Positions 18,266-27,171 of a stretch of DNA of 53,469 nt are shown here, in pieces (positions within the stretch are counted from its first letter, which is position 1; each line of letters opens with the position of its first letter). The stretch lies in assembly GCF_001678755.1 (NCBI RefSeq), contig NZ_LZDS01000007.1, positions 1-53,469 of the forward strand, read 5' to 3'. The stretch is from Acinetobacter gandensis (GTDB lineage Bacteria > Pseudomonadota > Gammaproteobacteria > Pseudomonadales > Moraxellaceae). The position numbers and the translations under genes are program-made. A model generated the notes under the pieces. That model worked only from the letters and a program-made list of their open reading frames with translations. It was not told where the DNA came from and did not search any database.

Positions 18266-19456
18266 TTAATCGAGTGTATCCGCTGGTATACGCACCCAAC
18301 CTTCCATCAATACACGCGCACTGCGACTCATCACTGCTTTTTTAACCACCCATTGGCCATTCTCATTCACCGCTTGAGCACCTACACGTAGCGTCCCAGA
18401 TGGATGCCCAAAGCGAACAGCTTCACGCTCGCCTCCACCTGCTGCCAAGTTTACCAAAGTACCTGGTATAGCAGCAGCTGTACCAATAGCCACCGCAGCT
18501 GTTCCCATCATGGCATGATGCAGTTTACCCATTGAAAGTGCGCGAACTAGTAAGTCTGTATCAAGTGCCGTAATTTCTTTAGAACTAGATGATGTATAGG
18601 CTTTAGGTTTCGATACAAATGCAATTTTTGGCGTGTGCTGGCGTTTTTCAGCTTCTGAAATATCTGCAATCAATCCCATTTGCACTGCACCATAGGCCCG
18701 GATTTTTTCAAAACGTGCTAAAGCTTTTGCATCACTATTAATGACATCCTGTAATTCAGTGCCGGTATAACCAATCTCTTCGGCATTTAAGAAAATCGTT
18801 GGAATACCGGCATTAATGAAAGTTGCAGCAAAACTTCCTTCATCAGGAACCGTTAGTGTGTCCACTAAGTTGCCTGTAGGAAACATTGCACCACCATCTT
18901 CACCGTCATCAGCAGGATCTAAAAACTCAATTTGCACTTCAGCTGCAGGAAATGTCACACCATCTAATTCAAAATCACCAGTTTCTTGCACTTCTCCATT
19001 GGCCATTGGTACATGTGCAATAATGGTTTTATGAATATTGGCTTGCCAAATACGAACGGTGCATAGACCATTTTCTGGTATGCGTGCTGCATCCACTAAA
19101 CCATTCGAAATTGCAAAAGCCCCCACTGCTGCTGTTAAGTTTCCGCAATTCCCGCTCCAATCAACAAAGGCTTTATCAATCGATACCTGCCCAAACAAAT
19201 AATCGACATCGTGATCCGGTTCTGAACTTTTCGCTAAAATTACAGTTTTACTGGTACTTGAGCTTGCACCGCCCATACCATCAATTTGTTTACCATAAGG
19301 GTCTGGACTACCAATGACTCGCAGTAAAATTTGGTCACGCACTTTGCCCGCTTGCTGTGCAGCGACAGGTAAATCATCAAGCTTAAAAAATACGCCTTTA
19401 CTTGTACCACCACGCATATAGGTTGCTGCAATTTTAATTTGGGGTGCAAAACTCAT
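18266..19456 (-). CDS. PrpF-family aconitate isomerase (2-methylaconitate isomerase-like)
   Basis: 396 residues with the diaminopimelate-epimerase-like PrpF fold. The N-terminal YMRGGTSKGVFF holds the first catalytic Lys. The second half of the site is in DWSGNCGNLTAAVGAFA. PHA-like glycine loops GGASSSTSKT and GHPSGTLRVGA also fit. PrpF isomerises 2-methyl-trans-aconitate to the cis form in the AcnD branch of the methylcitrate cycle, while relatives act on 4-oxalomesaconate. No prpB, prpC or acnD gene is present in the window, so the substrate of this stand-alone copy is open. AAGGA lies about 10 bp before the ATG at 19456. Confidence 0.8.
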   Translation of the reverse strand: MSFAPQIKIAATYMRGGTSKGVFFKLDDLPVAAQQAGKVRDQILLRVIGSPDPYGKQIDGMGGASSSTSKTVILAKSSEPDHDVDYLFGQVSIDKAFVDWSGNCGNLTAAVGAFAISNGLVDAARIPENGLCTVRIWQANIHKTIIAHVPMANGEVQETGDFELDGVTFPAAEVQIEFLDPADDGEDGGAMFPTGNLVDTLTVPDEGSFAATFINAGIPTIFLNAEEIGYTGTELQDVINSDAKALARFEKIRAYGAVQMGLIADISEAEKRQHTPKIAFVSKPKAYTSSSSKEITALDTDLLVRALSMGKLHHAMMGTAAVAIGTAAAIPGTLVNLAAGGGEREAVRFGHPSGTLRVGAQAVNENGQWVVKKAVMSRSARVLMEGWVRIPADTLD

Positions 19457-19778
19457 TTTTATTGAATCCTTGGATATTTATCATTGTGTTCTAGCAGACC
19501 ATTCTTTTCTGCGTATTGGCATCATACAATGTTTAACTGAAGTTTTAACAATCACATGACTTAAGTATAAAAAAACAACACTCAATACCTTTTTCATATA
19601 AATGAGACATCCACCAATTCATTTAAAATAAAATTAATCTATTGATTGATATAATTTTAATCTAACAATACAGCTTAATTATTAATTATATTATTCATAA
19701 ATATTTTTCATATATTTTGAGCTACTAGGCTATTCAATCTTGATCTATTACAATTAACAAAATTAAACCATTCTCGGG
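19457..19778. other. Divergent promoter region between PrpF gene and aroP
   Basis: 322 bp of very AT-rich DNA separating two divergent genes. Promoters for both must lie here, but I could not assign boxes with confidence. I see no ORF or strong repeat. Confidence 0.5.
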
Positions 19779-21176
19779 ATGAGTAACTTGACTACCAATT
19801 CCTCCGAACTCAAGCGTGGCTTAAAGAATCGTCATATTCAATTGATTGCCATGGGTGGTGCAATTGGTACAGGCTTATTCTTGGGCTCCGCTCATGTGAT
19901 TCAATCAGCAGGTCCTTCCATTATATTGGGTTATGCCATTGGTGGTTTGATCGCATTCTTAATTATGCGTCAACTCGGTGAAATGATTGTGCATGAGCCT
20001 GTCGCAGGTTCATTCAGCCATTTCGCGTATAAATACTGGGGTAAATTTCCCGGCTTCCTGACCGGTTGGAACTATTGGATCCTCTATATTCTAGTTGCAA
20101 TGACAGAGCTGACCGCTGTCGCAAAATACATTAACTACTGGTGGCCTCATATTCCTGCTTGGGCATCTGTACTGTTTTTCTTTGTGATCATTACAGCTGT
20201 TAACTTAGGCAATGTGAAATTTTATGGTGAATCAGAGTTCTGGCTCTCTATCATTAAAGTAACTGCGGTTATTTCAATGATTGTGTTCGGTTTGTATTTA
20301 CTATTAACAGCAGATTCAAACTCTACTGCATCATTTAGCAACCTTTGGAATCAAGGTGGTTTCTTCCCAAATGGCTTTGAAGGTTTATTCTTCATGCTTG
20401 CCTTCCTAATGTTTGCCTTTGGTGGTATCGAACTGATTGGTATGGCTGCAGCAGAAGCAGAAAATCCAAAAGAAACTATTCCAAAAGCCATTAACCAAGT
20501 CGTTTTCCGTATCCTCATTTTCTATGTGGGCTCATTAACGATTCTTTTATCTCTAGTACCTTGGAACCAACTTGACCTTGGTGGTCTAGATAAAAGTCCT
20601 TTCGTGATGATCTTCAGTCAATTGGGTATTGATTGGGCGGCACACTTACTTAACTTTATTATCTTAACTGCTGCATTATCTGTATATAACAGTGGTATGT
20701 ATGCAAACAGCCGTATGCTTTACAGCTTGGCAAAACAAGGAAATGCACCTAAAGTTTTTGCTAAAACCAATAAACAAGGCGTACCAATTCCAGCTGTTTT
20801 ACTTTCAGCGGTATTAATTTTTGGTTGTGTACTATTAAACTACTTTGTTCCAGAAGATGCGCTTGGTCATTTAATGTATGTGGTGGTTGGAGCTTTAGTC
20901 TTGAACTGGGCTATGATTACTATGACTCACCTTCAATTTAGACGCGCTAAACGCATTCTAAACTTCAAGACATCGTATGAAGCACTTTGGTCGCCAGTAA
21001 GTAACTATATTGTTTTAATTTTCATTGCTTTGGTACTCTTCATCATGTGGACCCAAGGTTTTATGGAATCCGTTTTGATGATTCCAGTATGGATTACAAT
21101 CATGTTGCTGATGTTCAACTATCTTAATCCTAAAGATTTGAGTGACATCAAAATGAAAGAAGAGAAAAAAGATTAA
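19779..21176 (+). CDS. aroP: Aromatic amino acid permease AroP-like
   Basis: A 465-residue amino-acid/polyamine/organocation family permease with 12 predicted helices. Its N-terminal half follows E. coli AroP/PheP almost word for word: LKRGLKNRHIQLIAMGGAIG, then IMRQLGEMIVHEPVAGSFSH and FAYKYWGKFPGFLTGWNYW. It is therefore a proton-driven importer of phenylalanine, tyrosine and tryptophan; PheP-like or broader specificity is possible. ATG at 19779. Confidence 0.88.
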   Translation: MSNLTTNSSELKRGLKNRHIQLIAMGGAIGTGLFLGSAHVIQSAGPSIILGYAIGGLIAFLIMRQLGEMIVHEPVAGSFSHFAYKYWGKFPGFLTGWNYWILYILVAMTELTAVAKYINYWWPHIPAWASVLFFFVIITAVNLGNVKFYGESEFWLSIIKVTAVISMIVFGLYLLLTADSNSTASFSNLWNQGGFFPNGFEGLFFMLAFLMFAFGGIELIGMAAAEAENPKETIPKAINQVVFRILIFYVGSLTILLSLVPWNQLDLGGLDKSPFVMIFSQLGIDWAAHLLNFIILTAALSVYNSGMYANSRMLYSLAKQGNAPKVFAKTNKQGVPIPAVLLSAVLIFGCVLLNYFVPEDALGHLMYVVVGALVLNWAMITMTHLQFRRAKRILNFKTSYEALWSPVSNYIVLIFIALVLFIMWTQGFMESVLMIPVWITIMLLMFNYLNPKDLSDIKMKEEKKD

Positions 21177-21184
21177 TCAATTTA

Positions 21185-21218
21185 AAAAGTTATTGTTTCG
21201 GCAATAACTTTTTTTTTA
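21185..21218 (+). terminator. Terminator after aroP
   Basis: A perfect 9-bp stem AAGTTATTG/CAATAACTT with a 6-nt loop and nine or more T after it. Confidence 0.88.
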
Positions 21219-21249
21219 ACTCAAATTGGAGTAAATTAGCCACCGTCTA

Positions 21250-21325
21250 GCGCTCTTAGCTTAACTGGATAGAGCAGTTGCCTCCTAAGTGACCGGCGTG
21301 GGTTCGAGTCCCGCAGAGCGCACCA
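21250..21325 (+). tRNA. tRNA-Arg (anticodon CCT)
   Basis: 76 nt with an encoded CCA. The acceptor stem GCGCTCT pairs with AGAGCGC, with discriminator A and CCA at 21323-21325. The anticodon loop is CTCCTAA with anticodon CCT at 21284-21286, which reads AGG. The T arm is GTGGG-TTCGAGT-CCCGC. The gene stands alone between aroP and the porin array, with no integrase or duplicated 3' end beside it. Confidence 0.95.
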
Positions 21326-21685
21326 GATGAACTTCCCATCATTTTTTGAAGTGTCTCATCGTCACTTTAGCCATTTTCATGAAATGAGTTACCCCCCTAC
21401 TATTGAAAACTAATATCAAAACACTTCATTAATTTAAATTTAAAACATTTTTAATTAGTTCTTTTGCATTATTTATTTTACTGTCAATGTGCATTTCGAT
21501 GCTCATAAGGTCAAAAATGCCAACTTTTTTCAATTCGTTTACGATCTCAGTTAATTTTTAAGTTTTTTTTCGCAGCCAATTAATATTTTTTTTAGAATAT
21601 TTATTCTATTTTAATCAATGTTTTATTTTTATTTATTAGTACATTTACTCTAAATTATTCATTTTTTATCCCTATTTTTTAAACC

Positions 21686-21707
21686 TAGAGCATTTACTCT
21701 TATTTTA
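21686..21707 (+). promoter_or_regulatory. Shared FadL-array operator, copy 1
   Basis: TAGAG at 21686-21690 and ACTCT at 21696-21700, separated by 5 bp, followed by TATTTT. The same TAGAG-N5-ACTCT-T layout recurs upstream of the other two porin genes with identical spacing. A second ACTCT half-site lies 49 bp upstream (21647). The element is 135 bp before the first porin ATG. It looks like a dyad operator for one regulator, by inference. The rest of 21326-21834 is AT-rich leader without genes. Confidence 0.55.
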
Positions 21708-21834
21708 ATTGTGCTATTTTTGTCACATGGCGTAACAAATAGGCTAAAACCAAGAAAAAGTTACGCATAACGAATATTTGCAGTATCCCCAAAAAACTAA
21801 CAAGTTTGATTCGTATCTCAAGGAAAGACGAAGA

Positions 21835-23088
21835 ATGAAATTAAAAACTTTAACTACAGCGATGATTCTTGCAACTGTACCAATGACAGGTGCATTTGCT
21901 GCAGCTTTAGACCGTTCAGGTCAGTCTATTTCTGCTTTCTTACAACCAGGGAATTACTTTGAAGCTGGGATTTCTGTTTTAGATCCAACAGTAGAAGGTA
22001 AAGCTAAAGCTGCATATGGTGGCGGAAATCTATCTGATATGGCCGGGGATTATTATTTCCCAACAGCAGCAATTAAAGTTCAGCCTACGAAAAATTTCTC
22101 ATTCGGTTTGCTTTATGACCAACCTTTTGGCGCTGACGCTGCATATTCAACAAACGACCCATTGGTAGGTGCTGGAACAGGCTTATTTCATTTAAATGGT
22201 GAAAATACTGAAGTTGAAGTAACAACACAAAACCTTTCTTTTATTGTTGGCTACCAGCCTGTTGAAAGTATCAATATTTACGGTGGCGCAGTTTATCAAA
22301 CTGTGAAAGGTGATGTCCAACTACGCGGCGCAGCTTATGGTTCTGCAGATGGATTGGGTAAATATAATGCAACAATGAAGGAAGATTCAGCAGTGGGTTG
22401 GTTAGCAGGCTTTGCTTATCAAATTCCAGAAATTGCTTTAAAAGCATCTGTAACATATCGCTCTGAAATTGAACATGAAGCATCTACTCGAGAGTATGGC
22501 CAAAGTAACGTAATGGCATTAGTTACAAGTAATCCTGCAAATGCAATTTTCGATGAAAATACAACAACAAACATTACTACACCTCAATCAGTAAACCTTG
22601 ATTTCCAAACTGGCATCATGGCTGATACAGTTGCATTTGCAAATGTCCGCTGGGTAAATTGGAAAGATTTTAGCATCCGCCCAGAAAAATTTGATCAAAT
22701 TGGCCAAACTTTAGGCGCAATAGGTCAAACGCCAGACAACCCAAATGGCTTTGATTTAGTGGCTTATACTGATGACCAAATTTCAGCAACTGTAGGTGTT
22801 GGCCGTAAGTTTAGTGAACAATGGGCTGGTAATGTATCTGTAGGTTATGACACAGGTGCGGGTAATCCTGTTTCTACGCTTGGCCCAACTGAAGGCTATT
22901 GGAACGTTGGCCTAGGTCTACAGTTTAGCCCTGCTCCAAATTACTTTATCGCTGGTGGTGTCAAATACTTCATGCTAGGTGATGCTGATGCACAACCTGC
23001 GTCAATGTTTGGTACTAACAATTCAATTGCATCATTTGAAGACAATGACGCATGGGCATATGGTTTAAAAATTGGCTATAAATTTTAA
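21835..23088 (+). CDS. FadL/OmpP1-type outer-membrane transporter, paralogue 1
   Basis: 417 residues. A signal peptide (MKLKTLTTAMILATVPMTGAFA, cut before AALDR) is followed by a 14-strand-type FadL barrel with the N-terminal hatch segment (DRSGQSISAFLQPGNYFEAG). The C-terminus ends in aromatic Phe (YGLKIGYKF), the outer-membrane assembly signal. FadL proteins let long-chain fatty acids or other hydrophobic compounds cross the outer membrane by lateral diffusion. The ATG at 21835 follows AGGAAAGACGAAGA; the upstream frame from 21778 is not signal-like. It is the first of three tandem paralogues. Confidence 0.88.
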   Translation: MKLKTLTTAMILATVPMTGAFAAALDRSGQSISAFLQPGNYFEAGISVLDPTVEGKAKAAYGGGNLSDMAGDYYFPTAAIKVQPTKNFSFGLLYDQPFGADAAYSTNDPLVGAGTGLFHLNGENTEVEVTTQNLSFIVGYQPVESINIYGGAVYQTVKGDVQLRGAAYGSADGLGKYNATMKEDSAVGWLAGFAYQIPEIALKASVTYRSEIEHEASTREYGQSNVMALVTSNPANAIFDENTTTNITTPQSVNLDFQTGIMADTVAFANVRWVNWKDFSIRPEKFDQIGQTLGAIGQTPDNPNGFDLVAYTDDQISATVGVGRKFSEQWAGNVSVGYDTGAGNPVSTLGPTEGYWNVGLGLQFSPAPNYFIAGGVKYFMLGDADAQPASMFGTNNSIASFEDNDAWAYGLKIGYKF

Positions 23089-23102
23089 TTAATTTGTAAA
23101 AG

Positions 23103-23137
23103 TAAGGCCATAGTTCGCTATGGCTTTAACTTTTTTG
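23103..23137 (+). terminator. Terminator after FadL paralogue 1
   Basis: Stem GCCATAG/CTATGGC with a TTCG tetraloop, extended by imperfect flanking pairs, then six T. Confidence 0.8.
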
Positions 23138-23308
23138 TTATCTTCTTCTATTATTTGATCAAACAATAAACATTTAAAATTTCTAAAAACGCATAGAAAT
23201 AATAAGTTTTTTACTCTAATTTTTCATTTAAAAATCATAAAGATAAATATTTACAACTAGAACAATTACTCTAGTTATGCTTGTTTTTTAACTTCTTGCG
23301 TTCAATTT

Positions 23309-23330
23309 TAGAGTAGCAACTCTTATTTAC
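23309..23330 (+). promoter_or_regulatory. Shared FadL-array operator, copy 2
   Basis: TAGAG at 23309-23313 and ACTCT at 23319-23323 with a 5-bp gap, preceded by TTCAATTT and followed by TATTTA. A further ACTCT half-site is 51 bp upstream (23268). It lies 75 bp before the second porin ATG. TCAATTTTAGAGT is shared with copy 3. Confidence 0.6.
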
Positions 23331-23397
23331 TGTTTTTCTATTTATGTTACTTTCCACACACTGAAATAACATTAAAAGTTACAAACAGGGAAATTGT

Positions 23398-24549
23398 ATG
23401 CAACTCAGCAACCTATCTAAAGCTATTCTGATCAGTGTAATGCCTATCACTTCTGTTTTTGCAGGTGGTTTAGACCGTTCTGGTCAGTCAATCTCAGCAT
23501 TCCTACAGCCAGGTAACTACGCCGAAGCAGGCATTTCTGTTTTAGATGCTGAAGTAAAATCAGATGAATTGAATGTTGATGATATGGCTAAGTCATATTA
23601 TTTCCCATCAGCGGCAGTTAAAGTTCAGGCTACAGATAAAATCTCTCTTGGCTTAATTTACGACCAACCTTATGGCGCTGAAGCAGAATATGATGCAACA
23701 TCACCTGTTTTTGGTAATGGTATAGAAGGCACTAAAGTTGATGTTAAAACAGAAAATTTAACTGCTTTAATCGGCTATCAACCTACTGAAAACTGGAATT
23801 TCTACGCTGGTCCAGTTTGGCAAACAGTTGAAGCGAATATCAAATTGCGTGGTGCAGCTTACGGTGGCAACAGCAAACTTGGTACGTATAATATTGATGT
23901 TGAACGTGAAGAAGCATTTGGTTGGTTGGCAGGCTTTGCTTACTCAATTCCAGAAATTGCATTAAAAGCAGCCATTACTTATCGCTCTGAAATTGAACAT
24001 AATGCTAAAGCGAACGAAACAACGCTTTTACCATCCCCTTCTTTAAGCGCACTTACATCTTCAGTTGATGCAACTACACCTCAATCAGTAAATTTCGACT
24101 TCCAAACAGGCATTGCTAAAGACACATTAGCATTTGCAAACGTACGTTGGGTACATTGGAGTCAATTTGCAGTTAAGCCAACGTTGCTTGGAAATGTAAG
24201 TTCAATTCCTGCGCCACATGTACGTCAAAACTTAATTGACTATTCAGATGACCAGTGGTCAGCGAATATCGGTGTTGGCCGTAAATTTAATAGCAAATGG
24301 TCAGGTTCAGCATCTGTAGGCTATGACTCTGGTGCAGGTAACCCTGTGACAACATTAGGACCTACTGAAGGTTATTGGAATATTGGCTTAGGCGGTCAAT
24401 ACAGCCCTGCTGAAAACTATTTCATCCAAGCTGGCGTTAAATACTTCTGGTTAGGTGATGCTACAGCGCAAACTGGTGGTAATGAAATTGGTGACTTTAA
24501 AGATAATCATGCTTTAGGTTATGGCCTAAAAATTGGTTACCGTTTCTAA
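23398..24549 (+). CDS. FadL/OmpP1-type outer-membrane transporter, paralogue 2
   Basis: 383 residues, the shortest of the three. The signal peptide (MQLSNLSKAILISVMPITSVFA) is followed by GGLDRSGQSISAFLQPGNYA and a barrel ending GLKIGYRF. The long extracellular insertions seen in paralogue 3 are absent, so the shared core is easiest to see here. It shares GNPVTTLGPTEGYWN and VKYFWLGDA blocks with its neighbours. It is preceded by AGGGAAATTGTATG. Own terminator and own operator copy mean that the three genes can be expressed separately. Confidence 0.88.
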   Translation: MQLSNLSKAILISVMPITSVFAGGLDRSGQSISAFLQPGNYAEAGISVLDAEVKSDELNVDDMAKSYYFPSAAVKVQATDKISLGLIYDQPYGAEAEYDATSPVFGNGIEGTKVDVKTENLTALIGYQPTENWNFYAGPVWQTVEANIKLRGAAYGGNSKLGTYNIDVEREEAFGWLAGFAYSIPEIALKAAITYRSEIEHNAKANETTLLPSPSLSALTSSVDATTPQSVNFDFQTGIAKDTLAFANVRWVHWSQFAVKPTLLGNVSSIPAPHVRQNLIDYSDDQWSANIGVGRKFNSKWSGSASVGYDSGAGNPVTTLGPTEGYWNIGLGGQYSPAENYFIQAGVKYFWLGDATAQTGGNEIGDFKDNHALGYGLKIGYRF

Positions 24550-24562
24550 TAAGATAATCTGT

Positions 24563-24592
24563 AAAAAAGCCTCTTTATGAGGCTTTTTTATT
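24563..24592 (+). terminator. Terminator after FadL paralogue 2
   Basis: A perfect 10-bp stem AAAAAGCCTC/GAGGCTTTTT with a 5-nt loop and T-run. Confidence 0.9.
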
Positions 24593-24787
24593 TTTTATTG
24601 TGACACAAATCACTTTATTAGTTTTACCCCATAAAAGATATGATTAATTTATAAAAAATTAATATTTTCATATACTTAAATCTTTATGTAAAAAGTCATC
24701 TTGAATAACAATAACTTAAAATATTTTTTAGTATTTTCACTCTATTTTATATAAATCAACAGCTTTTATTTACCATTAGTTCAATTT

Positions 24788-24809
24788 TAGAGTCTTTACT
24801 CTTTTTTAT
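24788..24809 (+). promoter_or_regulatory. Shared FadL-array operator, copy 3
   Basis: TAGAG at 24788-24792 and ACTCT at 24798-24802, again with a 5-bp gap, followed by TTTTTTA. An ACTCT half-site lies 59 bp upstream (24739). It is 108 bp before the third porin ATG. The surrounding 24593-24909 gap is otherwise AT-rich with no gene. Confidence 0.6.
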
Positions 24810-24909
24810 TTATGATGTTTTTCGCACATGAATATGATTAAAAATAATTTACATATCTCATATTTTTATTAACGCATTGACGCGTTTTTTATACTAGGAA
24901 AGTAGAAGA

Positions 24910-26280
24910 ATGAATTTAAAAGCATTAACAAGTGCCATTTTATTAGCAAGTTTACCAACCACTGGGGTATTTGCTGCAGCAATGGATCGCTCTGGGCAGT
25001 CAATTTCTGCATTTTTACAACCGGGTAATTATTTTGAAGCAGGGATTTCTGCATTAGATGCAAATGTATCAGGGAAAATTCAAGATAATTTCGAACCAGG
25101 TGGCGGTACGCCAAGTAAAGGAGCTAGCCTTCAGGGAACAGATCTTAGCGATATGGCTGATTCTTATTATTTCCCGAATGCAGCCCTTAAAGTTCAATTG
25201 AATGAGAACTTTTCATTTGGTCTAATTTACGACCAACCTTTTGGTGCAAAAGCTAAATACTCAACTACAGATGCTATTCAAAAAGGTGCTGTCAATTTAA
25301 ATAATGATGTTGTAGGTGCATTTTACAACAATGGCGAAGCAACTGAGGTTGATGTTAAAACACAAAACCTTTCTTTAATTTTTGGTTTCCAACCAACTGA
25401 AAATTGGAATATTTATGCAGGTCCTGTTTATCAGACAGTTGAAGGCGAAGTTAAGCTTCGTGGTTCCGCCTATGGTCCATTTGGAGCTGTAAACTGTAAT
25501 ACACCTACTTGCCAAACTGGATTTAAAGATGAGGCTGGTAAGGAAAAATCACGCGGATATGACGCAAAAATATCAGAAGATAGTGCTGTTGGATGGTTAG
25601 CTGGTGTTGCATATCAAATCCCTGAAATTGCACTAAAAGCATCTTTAACCTACCGTGCCGAAATTAAACATAGTGTTGATGTTCAAGAGTCTATGATGAC
25701 CCATACTACCCTTGGGTTTGCACTTCCAATCTTTAAGCCAAACTATGCATATAAGGAAGCTTCTACTGATGTTACTACGCCACAATCTGTTAACTTAGAT
25801 TTGCAAACAGGGATTATGGCCAATACCGTTGCTTTTGCGCAATTGCGATGGGTAGATTGGTCGGAATTTAAAATACGCCCAAATAAATTTGGTCAAATGG
25901 CTTCTGCTCTAACTCAATATGCAGCTAAAACTGACCGTGGTTTTGACCTTGTTGCATATGAAAAAGATCAAATTTCTGCAAACATAGGTATTGGTCGTAA
26001 ATTCAATGATCAATGGGCTGGCACAGCTATGGTTGGCTGGGACTCTGGTGCGGGTAACCCTGTTTCAACTTTAGGCCCAACTGAAGGCTATTGGAGTGTT
26101 GGTTTAGGTGGTCAATTTAGTCCAACACCACAAACATTTGTACAAGCCGGTGTTAAGTACTTCTGGCTAGGTGATGCAAAATCACAAGTTGCAAGTCATT
26201 TCGGTACAGATGAATATGCTGCAAACTTTGAAGATAACGATGCAATTGGTTATAGCTTGAAACTTGGTTACCGTTTCTAA
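24910..26280 (+). CDS. FadL/OmpP1-type outer-membrane transporter, paralogue 3
   Basis: 456 residues, the longest of the set. The signal peptide (MNLKALTSAILLASLPTTGVFA) precedes AAMDRSGQSISAFLQPGNYF; the barrel ends YSLKLGYRF. Compared with paralogue 2 it has insertions after LDANVSGK, near KYSTTDAIQKGAVNLNNDVV, and a cysteine-containing loop (NCNTPTCQTGF). That loop holds two Cys and may be disulfide-bonded at the cell surface. Loop divergence with conserved barrel and hatch suggests that the paralogues take up different hydrophobic ligands or face different phages. Confidence 0.88.
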   Translation: MNLKALTSAILLASLPTTGVFAAAMDRSGQSISAFLQPGNYFEAGISALDANVSGKIQDNFEPGGGTPSKGASLQGTDLSDMADSYYFPNAALKVQLNENFSFGLIYDQPFGAKAKYSTTDAIQKGAVNLNNDVVGAFYNNGEATEVDVKTQNLSLIFGFQPTENWNIYAGPVYQTVEGEVKLRGSAYGPFGAVNCNTPTCQTGFKDEAGKEKSRGYDAKISEDSAVGWLAGVAYQIPEIALKASLTYRAEIKHSVDVQESMMTHTTLGFALPIFKPNYAYKEASTDVTTPQSVNLDLQTGIMANTVAFAQLRWVDWSEFKIRPNKFGQMASALTQYAAKTDRGFDLVAYEKDQISANIGIGRKFNDQWAGTAMVGWDSGAGNPVSTLGPTEGYWSVGLGGQFSPTPQTFVQAGVKYFWLGDAKSQVASHFGTDEYAANFEDNDAIGYSLKLGYRF

Positions 26281-26308
26281 GTTGCTTTAAAAACTTTGGA
26301 TTAAACAA

Positions 26309-26334
26309 GAAAGGGCGCTATAAGCGCCCTTTTC
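26309..26334. terminator. Terminator shared by FadL paralogue 3 and thrH
   Basis: A 10-bp stem AAAGGGCGCT/AGCGCCCTTT with a 3-nt loop between two convergent genes. Confidence 0.82.
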
Positions 26335-26353
26335 TATAACTTGCTATTCAGAA

Positions 26354-26971
26354 TTAAGCTGGAATATCACGCACTGAAGCATTACGGATTGCTTCTTTTA
26401 GTGCTGCATAGCCATGAATTGGCGGGAATTGCGGGAATTCTGCAATCACGTTTTCCGGTGCATCAAACAGGAAACCTTGATCTGCTTCACCTAGCATTGT
26501 TGTATCGTTATAAGAGTCGCCTGCTGCGATCACACGGAAATTCAGACCATGTAATGCTTTTACTGCTTGGCGTTTTTGATCTGGCTGACGCAATTTATAG
26601 GCAGTGATCATGCCCTTTTCATCAGTTTCAAGTTTGTGACAAAAAATGGTTGGCCAGCCCAACTGCTTCATTAAAGGATGTGCAAACTCATAGAAAGTAT
26701 CTGAAAGAATAATTAATTGAAAATGAGTGCTTACCCATTCTACAAACTCTTTGGCGCCTTCAAATGGCCCCATATCTGCAATTACGTCTTGAATATCGTT
26801 CAAACCCAAACCGTGTTGTTTTAGGATATTTAAACGCTGAGTCATCAACACATCGTAATCTGGAATGTCACGAGTCGTTGCTTCAAGTTCTTTAATGCCT
26901 GTTTTTTTCGCAAAATTAATCCAAATTTCAGGTACTAAAACCCCTTCTAGATCTAAACAAACGACTTCCAT
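26354..26971 (-). CDS. thrH: ThrH: phosphoserine phosphatase / homoserine phosphotransferase
   Basis: 205 residues of the HAD superfamily. Motif I is DLEGVL (Asp7, with Glu9 instead of the second Asp, the ThrH variant), motif II is IILSDTF, and motif IV is AAGDSYNDTTML. Length and DLEGVLVPEIWI match the ThrH type described from Pseudomonas, which removes phosphate from phosphoserine and can pass it to homoserine. It thereby links serine and threonine synthesis. It is divergent from cysH and convergent with the porin array. Confidence 0.88.
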   Translation of the reverse strand: MEVVCLDLEGVLVPEIWINFAKKTGIKELEATTRDIPDYDVLMTQRLNILKQHGLGLNDIQDVIADMGPFEGAKEFVEWVSTHFQLIILSDTFYEFAHPLMKQLGWPTIFCHKLETDEKGMITAYKLRQPDQKRQAVKALHGLNFRVIAAGDSYNDTTMLGEADQGFLFDAPENVIAEFPQFPPIHGYAALKEAIRNASVRDIPA

Positions 26972-27171
26972 GCACTCTACCCTCTGTTAAGTGAAAAAAT
27001 TTTTTCAATATCATAGCGGAAGAATAAAAAAATGCATTGTTCTTTTTTAAATCTATTTTTTTCATAAGTATCTATTTTTTAGTGATAAGTGTGTTTTAGC
27101 ATTTCCATTAAAATAGTTCTGAAATAAATTAATATAGGTTTTAACGTTCCAAGCCTATAGCCAGGACATTC

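Noticed and set aside
21250..21325. tRNA-Arg as an integration site for the porin array
   Set aside because: No duplicated tRNA 3' end, integrase gene or direct repeat is found between 21326 and 26340.
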